A DNA stretch of 17,556 nt from Bacteroides sp. (GTDB lineage: Bacteria; Bacteroidota; Bacteroidia; Bacteroidales; Bacteroidaceae): the NCBI GenBank assembly GCA_030151635.1, contig JASLDF010000156.1, forward strand, positions 1 to 17,556. The letters run 5' to 3'. Numbering within the stretch: the stretch's first letter is position 1; each line of letters starts with the position of its first letter. Below are positions 8,078 to 15,647 of this stretch, in pieces. The position numbers and the translations under genes are program-made. The notes beneath the pieces were generated by a model. It saw only the letters and a list, made by a program, of their open reading frames with translations. It was not told where the DNA came from and searched no databases.

Positions 8078-8593
8078 ATGAAGAAATCTGTTTATTTAGC
8101 AATTACATTCTTGTGCTTTAGCTTAGTAGCCAATGCACAGAAATATGCGTTCATCGACACAGACTACATTCTTAGTAAAACTGAGAAGTACACAAAATAT
8201 GAGCAACAGATTGAAACAAAGTCGCAATCTTACCAATTGGAGGTTACTAAAGCTGGAGAAGAAATACAGAAATTGTATGATGCTTATCAAGCAAAAAGTA
8301 AGACTCTCAATGAAGCTCAACAAAAAGCAGAACAAGAACGTATTATGAAACTTGAAAAATCTGCTATGGAACTTGGACGTAAATACTTTGGACCTGAGGG
8401 TGAGATAGCTAAACTAAAAGAAGAATTACTTAACCCATTTCATGACTTAATCTATGAAGCAGCTAAATCTATCGCTTTAAAGAATGATTATGCAGCGATT
8501 ATAGACAGAGCAACAGCAACCAGCATTATTTTTGCTCAACCCAAGTATGACATCAGCGATGAAATTCTTGTTATCATAAATAATTCAAAATAA
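8078..8593 (+). CDS. Skp/OmpH-family periplasmic chaperone, first copy
   Basis: Predicted 171-residue periplasmic protein of the OmpH/Skp family, trimeric chaperones that hold unfolded outer-membrane proteins and deliver them to the Bam machine. A Sec signal peptide covers residues 1-20 (cleavage after VANA). The mature protein begins QKYAFIDTDYIL, the typical beta-strand of the Skp body. It then has a long charged coiled coil (about 34-120, rich in Lys, Glu and Gln) that would form the tentacle, and returns to the body with YAAIIDRATATSIIFAQPKYDISDEIL near 146-165. Length fits the family (E. coli Skp 161 residues). It starts 20 bp after bamA, so it is almost certainly co-transcribed. A second, quite different family member follows directly; which one matches E. 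coli Skp best cannot be told here, so no symbol is given. Confidence 0.9.
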   Translation: MKKSVYLAITFLCFSLVANAQKYAFIDTDYILSKTEKYTKYEQQIETKSQSYQLEVTKAGEEIQKLYDAYQAKSKTLNEAQQKAEQERIMKLEKSAMELGRKYFGPEGEIAKLKEELLNPFHDLIYEAAKSIALKNDYAAIIDRATATSIIFAQPKYDISDEILVIINNSK

Positions 8594-8652
8594 TTTTTAT
8601 ACATTTGTCACTGACAGAACAATAAAAGAATTAAAAATTTAAATATAAAACT

Positions 8653-9162
8653 ATGCTTAAAAAACTCTTACTAGTAGTAATGTTGATCTTGCCTCTTGGA
8701 GTAATGGCACAATCAAACAAGTTTGGACACACGAACTCACAAGAGATTATCCTTGAAATGACAGACTATAAAAAGGCTGAAAAAGACCTTGAAGCACTTC
8801 AAAAGAAATATGAAGACGAGTTTGTTAAAAGCCAAGAAGAATTTTCTAAAAAGGCTCAACAATTTCAAAAAGACATGAGTGAAAACACTCTACCTGCTAC
8901 TATTGCTGAAAGAAGACAAAAAGAACTTCAAGATATGGGTCAAAGAATGGAAGCATTCCAACAAGAAGCTATGCAATCAATGCAAAAGGCTCAAATGGAC
9001 CTTATGGCACCTATCTACAAAAAACTAAATGATGCAATCAACAAGGTTGGTAAAAAAGAAAACCTTATCTATATTTTTGATTTAAGTGGTCAAGCTATCC
9101 CTTACGTTGACGAAGGTCAAAGTCGTAATGTAACAGCATTAATCAAAGCTGAATTGAAATAA
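8653..9162 (+). CDS. Skp/OmpH-family periplasmic chaperone, second copy
   Basis: Second Skp-like chaperone of 169 residues with a signal peptide at 1-19 (cleavage after GVMA). The mature start QSNKFGHTNSQEII is followed by a coiled coil (about 38-125) unusually rich in Gln, Met and Lys, and a C-terminal strand LIYIFDLSGQAIPYVDEGQ close to the family pattern. It is only loosely similar in sequence to the preceding copy, mainly in the opening 'k.g.vns..il' region and the end, so the duplication is old and the copies may handle different clients. The 59-bp gap before it holds a -7-like TACATTTG at 8600-8607 without a clear upstream element, so extra transcription of this copy is possible. It is the last gene before a strong terminator. 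Confidence 0.9.
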   Translation: MLKKLLLVVMLILPLGVMAQSNKFGHTNSQEIILEMTDYKKAEKDLEALQKKYEDEFVKSQEEFSKKAQQFQKDMSENTLPATIAERRQKELQDMGQRMEAFQQEAMQSMQKAQMDLMAPIYKKLNDAINKVGKKENLIYIFDLSGQAIPYVDEGQSRNVTALIKAELK

Positions 9163-9183
9163 TAGAAAATAAATGAATATATT

Positions 9184-9224
9184 TAAGAGGAGTTAAGGCG
9201 AATGCTTTAACTCCTCTTATTATT
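9184..9224 (+). terminator. Rho-independent terminator after the bamA-skp-skp run
   Basis: A 16-bp stem, 9184-9199 with 9204-9219, contains a single G-T wobble (9197 with 9206) and a 4-nt GAAT loop, followed by TATTATTT. It lies 22 bp after the second skp stop codon. It should end most transcription of the envelope operon, although murI begins only about 25 bp further on. Confidence 0.85.
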
Positions 9225-9248
9225 TAAACAGTAAGCCAACGAATATAT

Positions 9249-10091
9249 ATGCGAAAAGAATTACCCAATATACCTGGACCAATTGGAGTCTTTGACTCAG
9301 GCTATGGTGGACTAACCATTCTCAAAGAGATCAGGAAAGAACTTCCACAATACGACTATATTTATCTAGGCGATAACGCTAGAGCCCCTTACGGCACAAG
9401 GTCATTTGATGTGGTATATAAGTTCACACTACAAGCTGTCGAAAAACTTTTCAGCATGGGATGTCATCTCGTAATCTTGGCTTGTAATACAGCATCAGCC
9501 AAGGCGCTCCGAAATATTCAACAAAAGAACCTACCATTAATTGACAACGAAAGGAGGGTCTTGGGAGTAATCCGCCCGACAGTAGAAATATTAAATGACA
9601 TTACCAAGAGCAATCACATAGGTATATTCGCTACAAGTGGAACGGTTTTATCTAACTCTTATCCACTAGAAATACAAAAGATTGCTCCACACATTCAAGT
9701 AAGCAGTGAAGCCTGCCCAATGTGGGTATCACTCGTTGAAAATGGGGAAATTAACAATGAGGGAACAGACTATTTCGTAAAAAAGCATACCGATATTATA
9801 ATGTCAAAAGACTCTAAAATAGACACGATATTATTAGGCTGCACACACTATCCATTACTAAGGGATAAAATTGAACAATTCACTCCTCACAATGTTAAAA
9901 TAGTATCGCAAGGAGAGTATGTTGCCAAAAGTTTAAAGGACTACCTACACCGTCATCCAGAGATGAATAACAAGTGTACAAGAAATAGTTCATGCAACTA
10001 TTATACTACAGAGTCTCCTTCAAAATTCCAAGACTCTGCATCACTCTTTTTAAACGAAGAGATTGATGTAAAACAAGTCGAGTTAGAATAA
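9249..10091 (+). CDS. murI: Glutamate racemase
   Basis: Converts L-glutamate to the D-glutamate needed for the peptidoglycan stem peptide; cytoplasmic and cofactor-independent. The 280-residue product has the two catalytic cysteines in their conserved settings: Cys79 in LACNTASA and Cys198 in LGCTHYPLL. It also has the N-terminal FDSGYGGL (15-22) and the GDNARAPYG segment (41-49). The length is normal, and the last ~40 residues are poorly conserved and Ser/Asn-rich. The gene follows the strong terminator by about 25 bp with no recognisable TAnnTTTG box between. It is therefore either transcribed by read-through or from a promoter I cannot recognise. A DUF2007-like gene follows after 16 bp. 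Racemase identity is secure; the family is separated from aspartate racemases by these motifs. Confidence 0.95.
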   Translation: MRKELPNIPGPIGVFDSGYGGLTILKEIRKELPQYDYIYLGDNARAPYGTRSFDVVYKFTLQAVEKLFSMGCHLVILACNTASAKALRNIQQKNLPLIDNERRVLGVIRPTVEILNDITKSNHIGIFATSGTVLSNSYPLEIQKIAPHIQVSSEACPMWVSLVENGEINNEGTDYFVKKHTDIIMSKDSKIDTILLGCTHYPLLRDKIEQFTPHNVKIVSQGEYVAKSLKDYLHRHPEMNNKCTRNSSCNYYTTESPSKFQDSASLFLNEEIDVKQVELE

Positions 10092-10107
10092 ATAAAAACG
10101 TACCACT

Positions 10108-10317
10108 ATGAAGAATGTAGACAAAAATTTCGAAATGGTCTTTAAAGGCAATGCTATGAGTGCAGATCTTGTAGTTGCTAAGCTAAAAGACGAAGGTATT
10201 GAGAGTGTTGTAAAGATTAGCAATACAGATGCATTGTTCAAAACAGGTGAAGATGTAGACCGAGTGTATGTTCATATCAAAGAATTAGATCATGCAACAA
10301 AAGTGTTGAAAGATTAA
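10108..10317 (+). CDS. Small DUF2007-like protein
   Basis: A 69-residue cytoplasmic protein with no signal peptide or membrane segment. The pattern matches what I know of DUF2007 ('putative prokaryotic signal transducing protein'): an opening strand, a helix SADLVVAKLKDEGIES (about 18-33) resembling the usual 'aelikslLeaeGI', a middle strand, and an ending VYVHIKELDHATKVLKD like the 'v.V..ed.ekA.eiL' close. The name does not reflect a proven function. It lies 16 bp after murI and 32 bp before argF', all on one strand, so it is probably transcribed with them. The small size, in-frame spacing and family pattern support a real gene. Confidence 0.75.
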   Translation: MKNVDKNFEMVFKGNAMSADLVVAKLKDEGIESVVKISNTDALFKTGEDVDRVYVHIKELDHATKVLKD

Positions 10318-10349
10318 ATGACTTAACAATTAGCAATAATACAAATACG

Positions 10350-11306
10350 ATGAAACAATTTACTTGCGTTAAAGATTTAGGCAATCTTAAAATAGCCATT
10401 GAAGAAGCGAAAGAAATAAAAAAAGATCGGTATAAATTCGACTCATTAGGAAAGAATAAAACCTTGCTAATGATTTTCTTCAACTCTAGTTTAAGAACAC
10501 GCCTTAGCACACAAAAAGCGGCTTTAAACCTCGGCATGAATGTTATGGTGTTAGACCTTAATCAAGGTGCATGGAAGTTAGAAACCGAACGAGGTGTCAT
10601 TATGGATGGTGATAAACCTGAACATTTACTAGAAGCAATACCCGTTATGGGCTGTTATTGCGACATCATTGGTGTGCGTTCTTTTGCGCAACTGAAAGAC
10701 AAAGACTATGATTACGGAGAAACAATCATTAATCAATTTATAAAACACGCAGGGAAACCCGTTTTCTCAATGGAAGCAGCCACAAGACATCCACTTCAAA
10801 GTTTCGCAGATTTGATTACAATTGAAGAATATAAAAAGACGGCAAAGCCTAAAGTAGTATTAACATGGGCACCACACCCGAATGCTTTACCTCAGGCTGT
10901 CCCAAACTCTTTTGCTGAATGGATGAACACTACAGATTATGAGTTCGTAATAACGCACCCTAAGGGTTATGAATTAAATAATGAATTTGTAGGTAATGCT
11001 ACGATTGAATATGATCAGTTGAAGGCTTTTGAAGGAGCTGACTTTATTTACGCAAAAAACTGGTCGGCATACGATGGTGAAAATTATGGAAAAGTCCTTT
11101 CCAAAGATTCCAGTTGGACCGTATCATCACGACATATGGAAGTAACAAATAATGCTTTCTTTATGCATTGCCTTCCGGTACGTAGAAATATGATTGTCAC
11201 CGACGAAGTTATCGAGTCAAAACAATCCTTAGTCATCCCCGAAGCCGCTAATCGAGAAATTTCAGCTACTGTTGTATTAAAACGATTGATACAAGGAATA
11301 GAATAA
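10350..11306 (+). CDS. argF': N-succinylornithine carbamoyltransferase
   Basis: Transfers the carbamoyl group from carbamoyl phosphate to an N-acylated ornithine, an arginine-synthesis step that in Bacteroides runs on succinylated intermediates. The 318-residue product shows the carbamoyl-phosphate loop NSSLRTR (45-51), the HPLQS motif (147-151) and the HCLP motif (273-276). It belongs to the acylornithine subgroup rather than classical OTCase. Residue 90, in DGDKPEH, is proline. Established structural work on the Bacteroides fragilis enzyme found Pro at this position to be the determinant for N-succinylornithine, whereas the Xanthomonas acetylornithine enzyme has Glu at the equivalent site, so succinylornithine is the predicted substrate. 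No other arg genes are nearby; it follows murI and the DUF2007-like gene and ends at a bidirectional terminator. Confidence 0.93.
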   Translation: MKQFTCVKDLGNLKIAIEEAKEIKKDRYKFDSLGKNKTLLMIFFNSSLRTRLSTQKAALNLGMNVMVLDLNQGAWKLETERGVIMDGDKPEHLLEAIPVMGCYCDIIGVRSFAQLKDKDYDYGETIINQFIKHAGKPVFSMEAATRHPLQSFADLITIEEYKKTAKPKVVLTWAPHPNALPQAVPNSFAEWMNTTDYEFVITHPKGYELNNEFVGNATIEYDQLKAFEGADFIYAKNWSAYDGENYGKVLSKDSSWTVSSRHMEVTNNAFFMHCLPVRRNMIVTDEVIESKQSLVIPEAANREISATVVLKRLIQGIE

Positions 11307-11343
11307 AAAAAATGGTGGTTAGAATTCTAACCACCATTTTTTT
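11306..11343. terminator. Bidirectional terminator between argF' and the rhodanese gene
   Basis: A perfect 38-bp palindrome, each arm beginning with an A-run and containing TGGTGGTTAGAA, centred between 11324 and 11325 over a GAATTC. Transcripts from either strand form the same hairpin ending in a run of T. It starts at the last base of the argF' stop codon and ends 17 bp before the stop codon of the convergent rhodanese gene, so it serves both operons. Confidence 0.9.
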
Positions 11344-11360
11344 ATTTATTCTTGTGAGGA

Positions 11361-11744
11361 CTATTCAACAACAGAATATCCAGCCTCTTTCCATTCAGTA
11401 ATACCACCATCTAAATCGTAAATTTCCTTGAAACCTAACTCCAATAATTTAGAAGAGGCAGTCTTGCTTCTTTTTCCAGTTCTACAGTAAACTGCTATTT
11501 TTTGATTCTTATTGAATTGTCCAAGAGCTTTCTCATTGAACAAAGAATCAGTAACATCTAGAAATGCAGCATCTGTAATATGGCTCTCAGTATATTCATC
11601 TAATGAACGTACATCAAGAATTACAACTCCATCCTCCTTAACTAACTCCGAGAAATCTTCTACAGAGATTGTTTTAAAACTAGCTTTTGCCTGGCAAGCA
11701 ACAAGTAGAACCGCTACAAATAATACCAAATAAACTTTCTTCAT
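11361..11744 (-). CDS. Rhodanese-like domain lipoprotein
   Basis: A 127-residue exported protein with a single rhodanese domain. The N-terminus is a short signal sequence ending in lipobox LVAC with Cys17 lipidated. The domain runs from about 23 to 127 with ILDVRSLDEY (42-51), HITDAAFLDV (55-64) and the active-site loop CRTGKRS beginning at Cys87, so the catalytic sulfur-carrying cysteine is kept. Family members carry persulfide sulfur; the natural acceptor here is unknown. It is the last gene of the leftward operon, 8 bp after the NigD-like gene, and ends at the shared terminator. An envelope-anchored single-domain rhodanese is plausible in redox or sulfur handling, but nothing in the neighbourhood shows this. 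Confidence 0.88.
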   Translation of the reverse strand: MKKVYLVLFVAVLLVACQAKASFKTISVEDFSELVKEDGVVILDVRSLDEYTESHITDAAFLDVTDSLFNEKALGQFNKNQKIAVYCRTGKRSKTASSKLLELGFKEIYDLDGGITEWKEAGYSVVE

Positions 11745-11752
11745 ATTCTTTT

Positions 11753-12421
11753 TTATAACCTATGTTCACAAAACAATTGATACTCGTTTGATTTTGTAGT
11801 TTTGGCACTAAAAGTAATTTGATTGTATATACCAGAAGCTAATTTTGCTTGAAGATCTATAGTTACGATCATATTTTGCAGGTTACCTTCCAAATCACCA
11901 TCCGCCTTATGAACTAACTTTAAATCTAAAGAATGTCCAGGAAATAATGATACATTGTCTAAAAAAACAACTCCAATTTCATGCTTAGCCTTCTCGTTCA
12001 ACGATCTATAACTAAATCGCACATTGAGATAACGATTATCGTTACTAAACCAATAACTAGTAATGCCTTCAATCGGATCAGAATCAAAAGATTCAGGCTC
12101 TTCAATTGGATTTAAAGATACAACAGGAACAAAATTATACATTTTGATAAGCTCTGTTTTATCTTCAGAAAACTCCAAATGAGATAATCCTCGAATAACG
12201 TTTACTTTTGGTTCTTCATTAAATTGAAGCACAAAAGGCGTCTGAGGTACATACTGTTTATTATCACCTAACGTGACCATCAAAACTTTACCAGTTCCAG
12301 AAAATTCAACATCAATCAGTTCAAGTTGAACTTTAGGATATTCATAAGAGCTCTTACTACAAGCTGTAAAAAACATCGATGCTAAAACTACAAATAAAGA
12401 AACAAAGTAAGTTTTTTTCAT
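11753..12421 (-). CDS. NigD-like lipoprotein
   Basis: A 222-residue predicted lipoprotein: the signal peptide ends in FTAC with Cys21 as the lipid site. The body is beta-rich with no catalytic motif. The layout suggests the NigD-like family of Bacteroidetes: an OB-like first domain (about 28-85, with KVLMVTLGDNKQYVPQTPF and IRGLSHLEF) and a C-terminal beta-sandwich (about 110-215, with DPIEGITSYWFSNDNRYLNV and LVHKADGDLEG). NigD was named from a bacteriocin-associated operon, but most family members are unlinked to bacteriocins and have no known function, and no bacteriocin gene is seen here. It sits between the acyltransferase (21 bp) and rhodanese (8 bp) genes in one operon. The family assignment is by pattern and moderately sure. 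Confidence 0.65.
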   Translation of the reverse strand: MKKTYFVSLFVVLASMFFTACSKSSYEYPKVQLELIDVEFSGTGKVLMVTLGDNKQYVPQTPFVLQFNEEPKVNVIRGLSHLEFSEDKTELIKMYNFVPVVSLNPIEEPESFDSDPIEGITSYWFSNDNRYLNVRFSYRSLNEKAKHEIGVVFLDNVSLFPGHSLDLKLVHKADGDLEGNLQNMIVTIDLQAKLASGIYNQITFSAKTTKSNEYQLFCEHRL

Positions 12422-12442
12422 AATTACGTTTAGGTTTATGGA

Positions 12443-13591
12443 TTATGAATTTGCTGCTAGACAGTTAACCAATGGGTTCGCATACATTAAGAGCAGCTTG
12501 TCCATTAAGAATTCAACGTCTTTATTATCCATCTGGATTTTATCAATCTGTCCATTAAGGTACGCTAAGAATACTTCTTTATCTTCGTTAGAGTACTTCT
12601 CTGCCATAGCATCTGTTTTAAACAGAAGATCATATGCTACATAATTACCTGGATAGAAATGATAATTCTTATGAATTGACTTATCAATCAACTTCGAAAC
12701 ACAAGTAAACATCTCTGCTTTACATGCACCTTCTTCTAAGTTAACCAAATCATCATTGATACAATTAGCCATATGGAAATGAACACGGCCTTTAAAACCA
12801 AACATCCCTATTTCCATATTTCTCAAGTCATCTTGAGTTGTTTTCTTGTACTCTGGATTATCTCGTTTTAACTGAAACTCTTGCGCTTTCAAGAAATCAC
12901 AAGGGTCATATTCGTACGAAATTGTTAGAGGTACAATATTCATACCTGAAAGACGCTCTACCAAAGTACCGTCGCCTCCCATTGCTAACATTTTCAAAAC
13001 ACTATCCTGCGTTCTATCATCCGAATCTTTAGCTCTACCCTCACGTTGAGCAATCCAAATAGATTGTTTCTTTTCGTGGATAGTATAGTGCATATAATGA
13101 GACATTCTACGAGATGATTCAAGCATCTGTCTCATAGTCAAAGCACGTTGTACGATGAACGATTTATTAACACGCACTAATTTTTTAATCCAAGGATAGA
13201 TTAATAAATTATCACCAATAGCGATTTCGACAGTGTCTAGTCCTTTTTCAACCAACAATATTGACAAGAAACCAGCATCTAAGATAATATCTCTATGGTT
13301 TGAAATATATGTAAAGGCGCTTCCTTTTTCCAATTTAGCATCAGAAGACAACGTTAAACCCTTAGTAAAATCGTTTGCTATCTTCTTAAGAATACCATAG
13401 CAAAAGGTCATTTGAAAGTCTAACTTTGACTTACAGTCGCGCATTTTATCTGCAATAACTTCAAATGGAACATTTGGCACCGTTAAGCAAGCTGCATTTT
13501 GAAAAGCTGGGTCAGCAATCAGTTCTTCAAATACTTGAGGCAGTTCACTATCGTGGTACGGACGTATTTCATCAAATTCTTTTAAATCCAT
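12443..13591 (-). CDS. PlsC/GPAT-like glycerolipid acyltransferase family protein
   Basis: Predicted membrane-associated acyltransferase of the PlsC/PlsB superfamily, probably acylating glycerol-3-phosphate, its lyso form, or another envelope lipid. With the ATG at 13591 it has 382 residues, longer than typical PlsC (about 240). The catalytic block is SNHRDIILD at 97-105, followed by FIVQRALTMRQM (about 145-156) and the substrate-binding IAQREGRAKDSDDRTQ (about 180-195), matching motifs I-III of the superfamily. Spacing in motif I is His-X5-Asp rather than the usual His-X4-Asp. The frame extends upstream to a TTG at 13600, but I prefer the ATG because the extra residues are only three and ATG is the norm here. 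It follows ddl by 12 bp within the six-gene operon. The exact acceptor cannot be told. Confidence 0.82.
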   Translation of the reverse strand: MDLKEFDEIRPYHDSELPQVFEELIADPAFQNAACLTVPNVPFEVIADKMRDCKSKLDFQMTFCYGILKKIANDFTKGLTLSSDAKLEKGSAFTYISNHRDIILDAGFLSILLVEKGLDTVEIAIGDNLLIYPWIKKLVRVNKSFIVQRALTMRQMLESSRRMSHYMHYTIHEKKQSIWIAQREGRAKDSDDRTQDSVLKMLAMGGDGTLVERLSGMNIVPLTISYEYDPCDFLKAQEFQLKRDNPEYKKTTQDDLRNMEIGMFGFKGRVHFHMANCINDDLVNLEEGACKAEMFTCVSKLIDKSIHKNYHFYPGNYVAYDLLFKTDAMAEKYSNEDKEVFLAYLNGQIDKIQMDNKDVEFLMDKLLLMYANPLVNCLAANS

Positions 13592-13603
13592 AAGCAACAA
13601 TGA

Positions 13604-14581
13604 TTAATGAAATTTATTTTCAATAATATCTGTCATAACATCCTTGATATCTAAACCTGCAGCTTTTACCTGTTGTGGGATAAAACTTGTAGGTGTCATA
13701 CCAGGAGTTGTATTAATTTCTAGCAAATTTATAATTTTTTGATCAGTAATAATAAAATCTGCACGAATAATACCCGAACATCCTATAATATCATAGATAA
13801 CAGAAGTGATTTTTTGAACTCTGCTCGTAAGTTCATCCGAAAGTCGAGCGGGAGTAATTTCATCTACTTGACCGTTATATTTAGCATCATAATCAAAAAA
13901 ATCGTTATGTGTAACCACCTCTGTAATAGGAAAAACAACTTCTTTATTGTGAGTTTTATAACAACCACAAGTAATTTCAGTTCCCTCCATAAAGGCTTCA
14001 ATCATAACTTCATCAGACTCATTAAAAGCCTTCTGAATGGCAGATTGAATATCGTCTATTGTTTTAACTTTAGACACACCAAAGCTAGAGCCACCAGCAT
14101 TTGGCTTGATAAAACAAGGTAATCCTATTTTATCAACAACATTATCGTTCGATATAACTTGATTTTTTCTTACTAACAACGACTCTGATATACGTAAGCC
14201 ATAACCCTTAAGATACTGATTACAAGCAAACTTATTAAAAGTCAATGCTGAAGCAAACACATCACAAGATGAGTATGGAATACCTATAAGATCAAAATAG
14301 CCTTGTAAAAGACCATTTTCTCCAGGAGTACCATGAATTGTAATGTAAGCAAAATCAAAAATAACCTTCTCTTTACCTAAAGCAAAACTGAAATCATTTT
14401 TGTCAATTGGTAAAAGTTGCTCTTCCACTCTCACATTCCAAGACTTACTCTGCATCTCAACAAGATACACATTGTACTTTGAGTGATCCATGAAAGAGAA
14501 AATACCTTTGGCACTTTTCAAAGAGACAGGCAATTCAGAGCTATCGCCCCCTGCTACTATGGCAATTGTGCGTTTTTTCAT
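13604..14581 (-). CDS. ddl: D-alanine--D-alanine ligase
   Basis: ATP-grasp ligase that joins two D-alanines for the peptidoglycan pentapeptide; cytoplasmic. The 325-residue product shows the N-terminal GGDSSE (11-16, the first D-Ala site glutamate), HGTPGENG (83-90), the ATP-binding segment PCFIKPNAGGSSFGVSKV (155-172), the loop FFDYDAKY (228-235, whose tyrosine is typical of D-Ala-D-Ala rather than D-Ala-D-Lac ligases), RADF (273-276) and the metal-binding LEINTTPGMTP (287-297). Length is normal. Its ATG overlaps the rluD stop by 4 bp (ATGA), so translation is probably coupled, and the acyltransferase follows after 12 bp. Placement with a PASTA protein links this operon to wall synthesis. 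Confidence 0.96.
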   Translation of the reverse strand: MKKRTIAIVAGGDSSELPVSLKSAKGIFSFMDHSKYNVYLVEMQSKSWNVRVEEQLLPIDKNDFSFALGKEKVIFDFAYITIHGTPGENGLLQGYFDLIGIPYSSCDVFASALTFNKFACNQYLKGYGLRISESLLVRKNQVISNDNVVDKIGLPCFIKPNAGGSSFGVSKVKTIDDIQSAIQKAFNESDEVMIEAFMEGTEITCGCYKTHNKEVVFPITEVVTHNDFFDYDAKYNGQVDEITPARLSDELTSRVQKITSVIYDIIGCSGIIRADFIITDQKIINLLEINTTPGMTPTSFIPQQVKAAGLDIKDVMTDIIENKFH

Positions 14582-15642
14582 ATATTTCTATTACTAATAT
14601 AAATTCTCCACTTTTCAAGAAGTTGCAGCATATCATCTGGCAACTCCGAAGTAAAAAACATCTCCTCGTTCGTAACTGGATGAACAAAACCAAGACTTAA
14701 AGCGTGTAGTGCTTGTCTAGGACATAGTTTAAAACAGTTATCGACAAATTGTTTATACTTAGCAAATCGTGTACCTCGCAATATTTCATCACCTCCATAA
14801 CGAGCATCATTAAACAAAATGTGTCCAATATGCTTCATATGTACACGAATTTGGTGCGTACGTCCCGTTTCCAGTCTGCATTTAATCAACGAGACATAAT
14901 CCAAGCGTTCTAGTACTTGATAATGAGTTACAGCATGCTTACCAATAGTTTCATCTTCAAAGACAGCCATTTGCATACGGTCTTTGGGATTTCTTGCAAT
15001 ATTTCCAACAACTGTACCCTCATCTTCTTCAAAATTACCCCAAACCAAAGCTCGGTACTCTCGTTTAGTCGTTTTATTAAAAAACTGTAAACCCAGATGA
15101 GATTTGGCATCAGGCGTCTTAGCAATAAGTAATAATCCTGAAGTGTCTTTATCGATTCGGTGAACCAAACCAACACTAGGATCATTAGGATCATAGTTAG
15201 GAGTATCTTTCAAGTGCCAAGCAATGGCATTTAAAAGAGTCCCAGTATAATTCCCATGTCCCGGATGAACAACTAACCCTGCTGGTTTATTCACCACCAT
15301 AAGTTGATCATCTTCATAAACTATATTTAGAGGTATATTTTCAGGGTAAATTTGGATATCACGTGGAGGTGTATCCATAACAACGGTAATAACATCAAGA
15401 GGTTTTACTTTGTAATTACTCTTCACTACAATGTTATTCGCTTTTATAAGGCTAGCCTCAGCAGCCTTTTGTACTCTATTTCTTGAGATTCCTTCAATGC
15501 GATCGCATAAAAACTTATCGACCCGAACTAAAGCTTGACCTTTATCGGAAACGAAACGGAAATGTTCATACATCTCTTTCGATGCATCCCCAGAACATTC
15601 ATCCTCGAAATCTATATTATTTAATGTAGAATCTGTCAACAT
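14578..15642 (-). CDS. rluD: 23S rRNA pseudouridine synthase, RluD family
   Basis: RluA-family pseudouridine synthase. E. coli RluD modifies positions 1911, 1915 and 1917 in helix 69 of 23S rRNA, important for ribosome assembly and termination. The 354-residue product has an acidic N-terminal extension (about 1-30), an S4 RNA-binding domain (about 37-90, with VDKFLCDRIEGISRNRVQKA) and the catalytic domain with the signature GLVHRIDKDTSGLLLIAK, catalytic Asp164 in HRIDKDTSG (161-169). ETGRTHQIRVHMKHIGH further on is also diagnostic. The extension makes it longer than E. coli RluD (326). It lies 5 bp after the PASTA gene and overlaps ddl by 4 bp. The RluA/RluC/RluD subgroups are close, and the S4 domain favours RluD or RluC; which rRNA positions it modifies is inferred. 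Confidence 0.92.
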   Translation of the reverse strand: MLTDSTLNNIDFEDECSGDASKEMYEHFRFVSDKGQALVRVDKFLCDRIEGISRNRVQKAAEASLIKANNIVVKSNYKVKPLDVITVVMDTPPRDIQIYPENIPLNIVYEDDQLMVVNKPAGLVVHPGHGNYTGTLLNAIAWHLKDTPNYDPNDPSVGLVHRIDKDTSGLLLIAKTPDAKSHLGLQFFNKTTKREYRALVWGNFEEDEGTVVGNIARNPKDRMQMAVFEDETIGKHAVTHYQVLERLDYVSLIKCRLETGRTHQIRVHMKHIGHILFNDARYGGDEILRGTRFAKYKQFVDNCFKLCPRQALHALSLGFVHPVTNEEMFFTSELPDDMLQLLEKWRIYISNRNI

Positions 15643-15647
15643 TTTAT

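Noticed and set aside
11753..12421. NigD name as a hint of a bacteriocin or immunity system
   Set aside because: No small leader peptide, transporter or other bacteriocin gene is nearby; the neighbours are housekeeping envelope genes.
13739..14122. Rightward open frame of 127 codons opposite ddl
   Set aside because: It is antisense to the conserved ATP-grasp core of ddl and shows no domain of its own.
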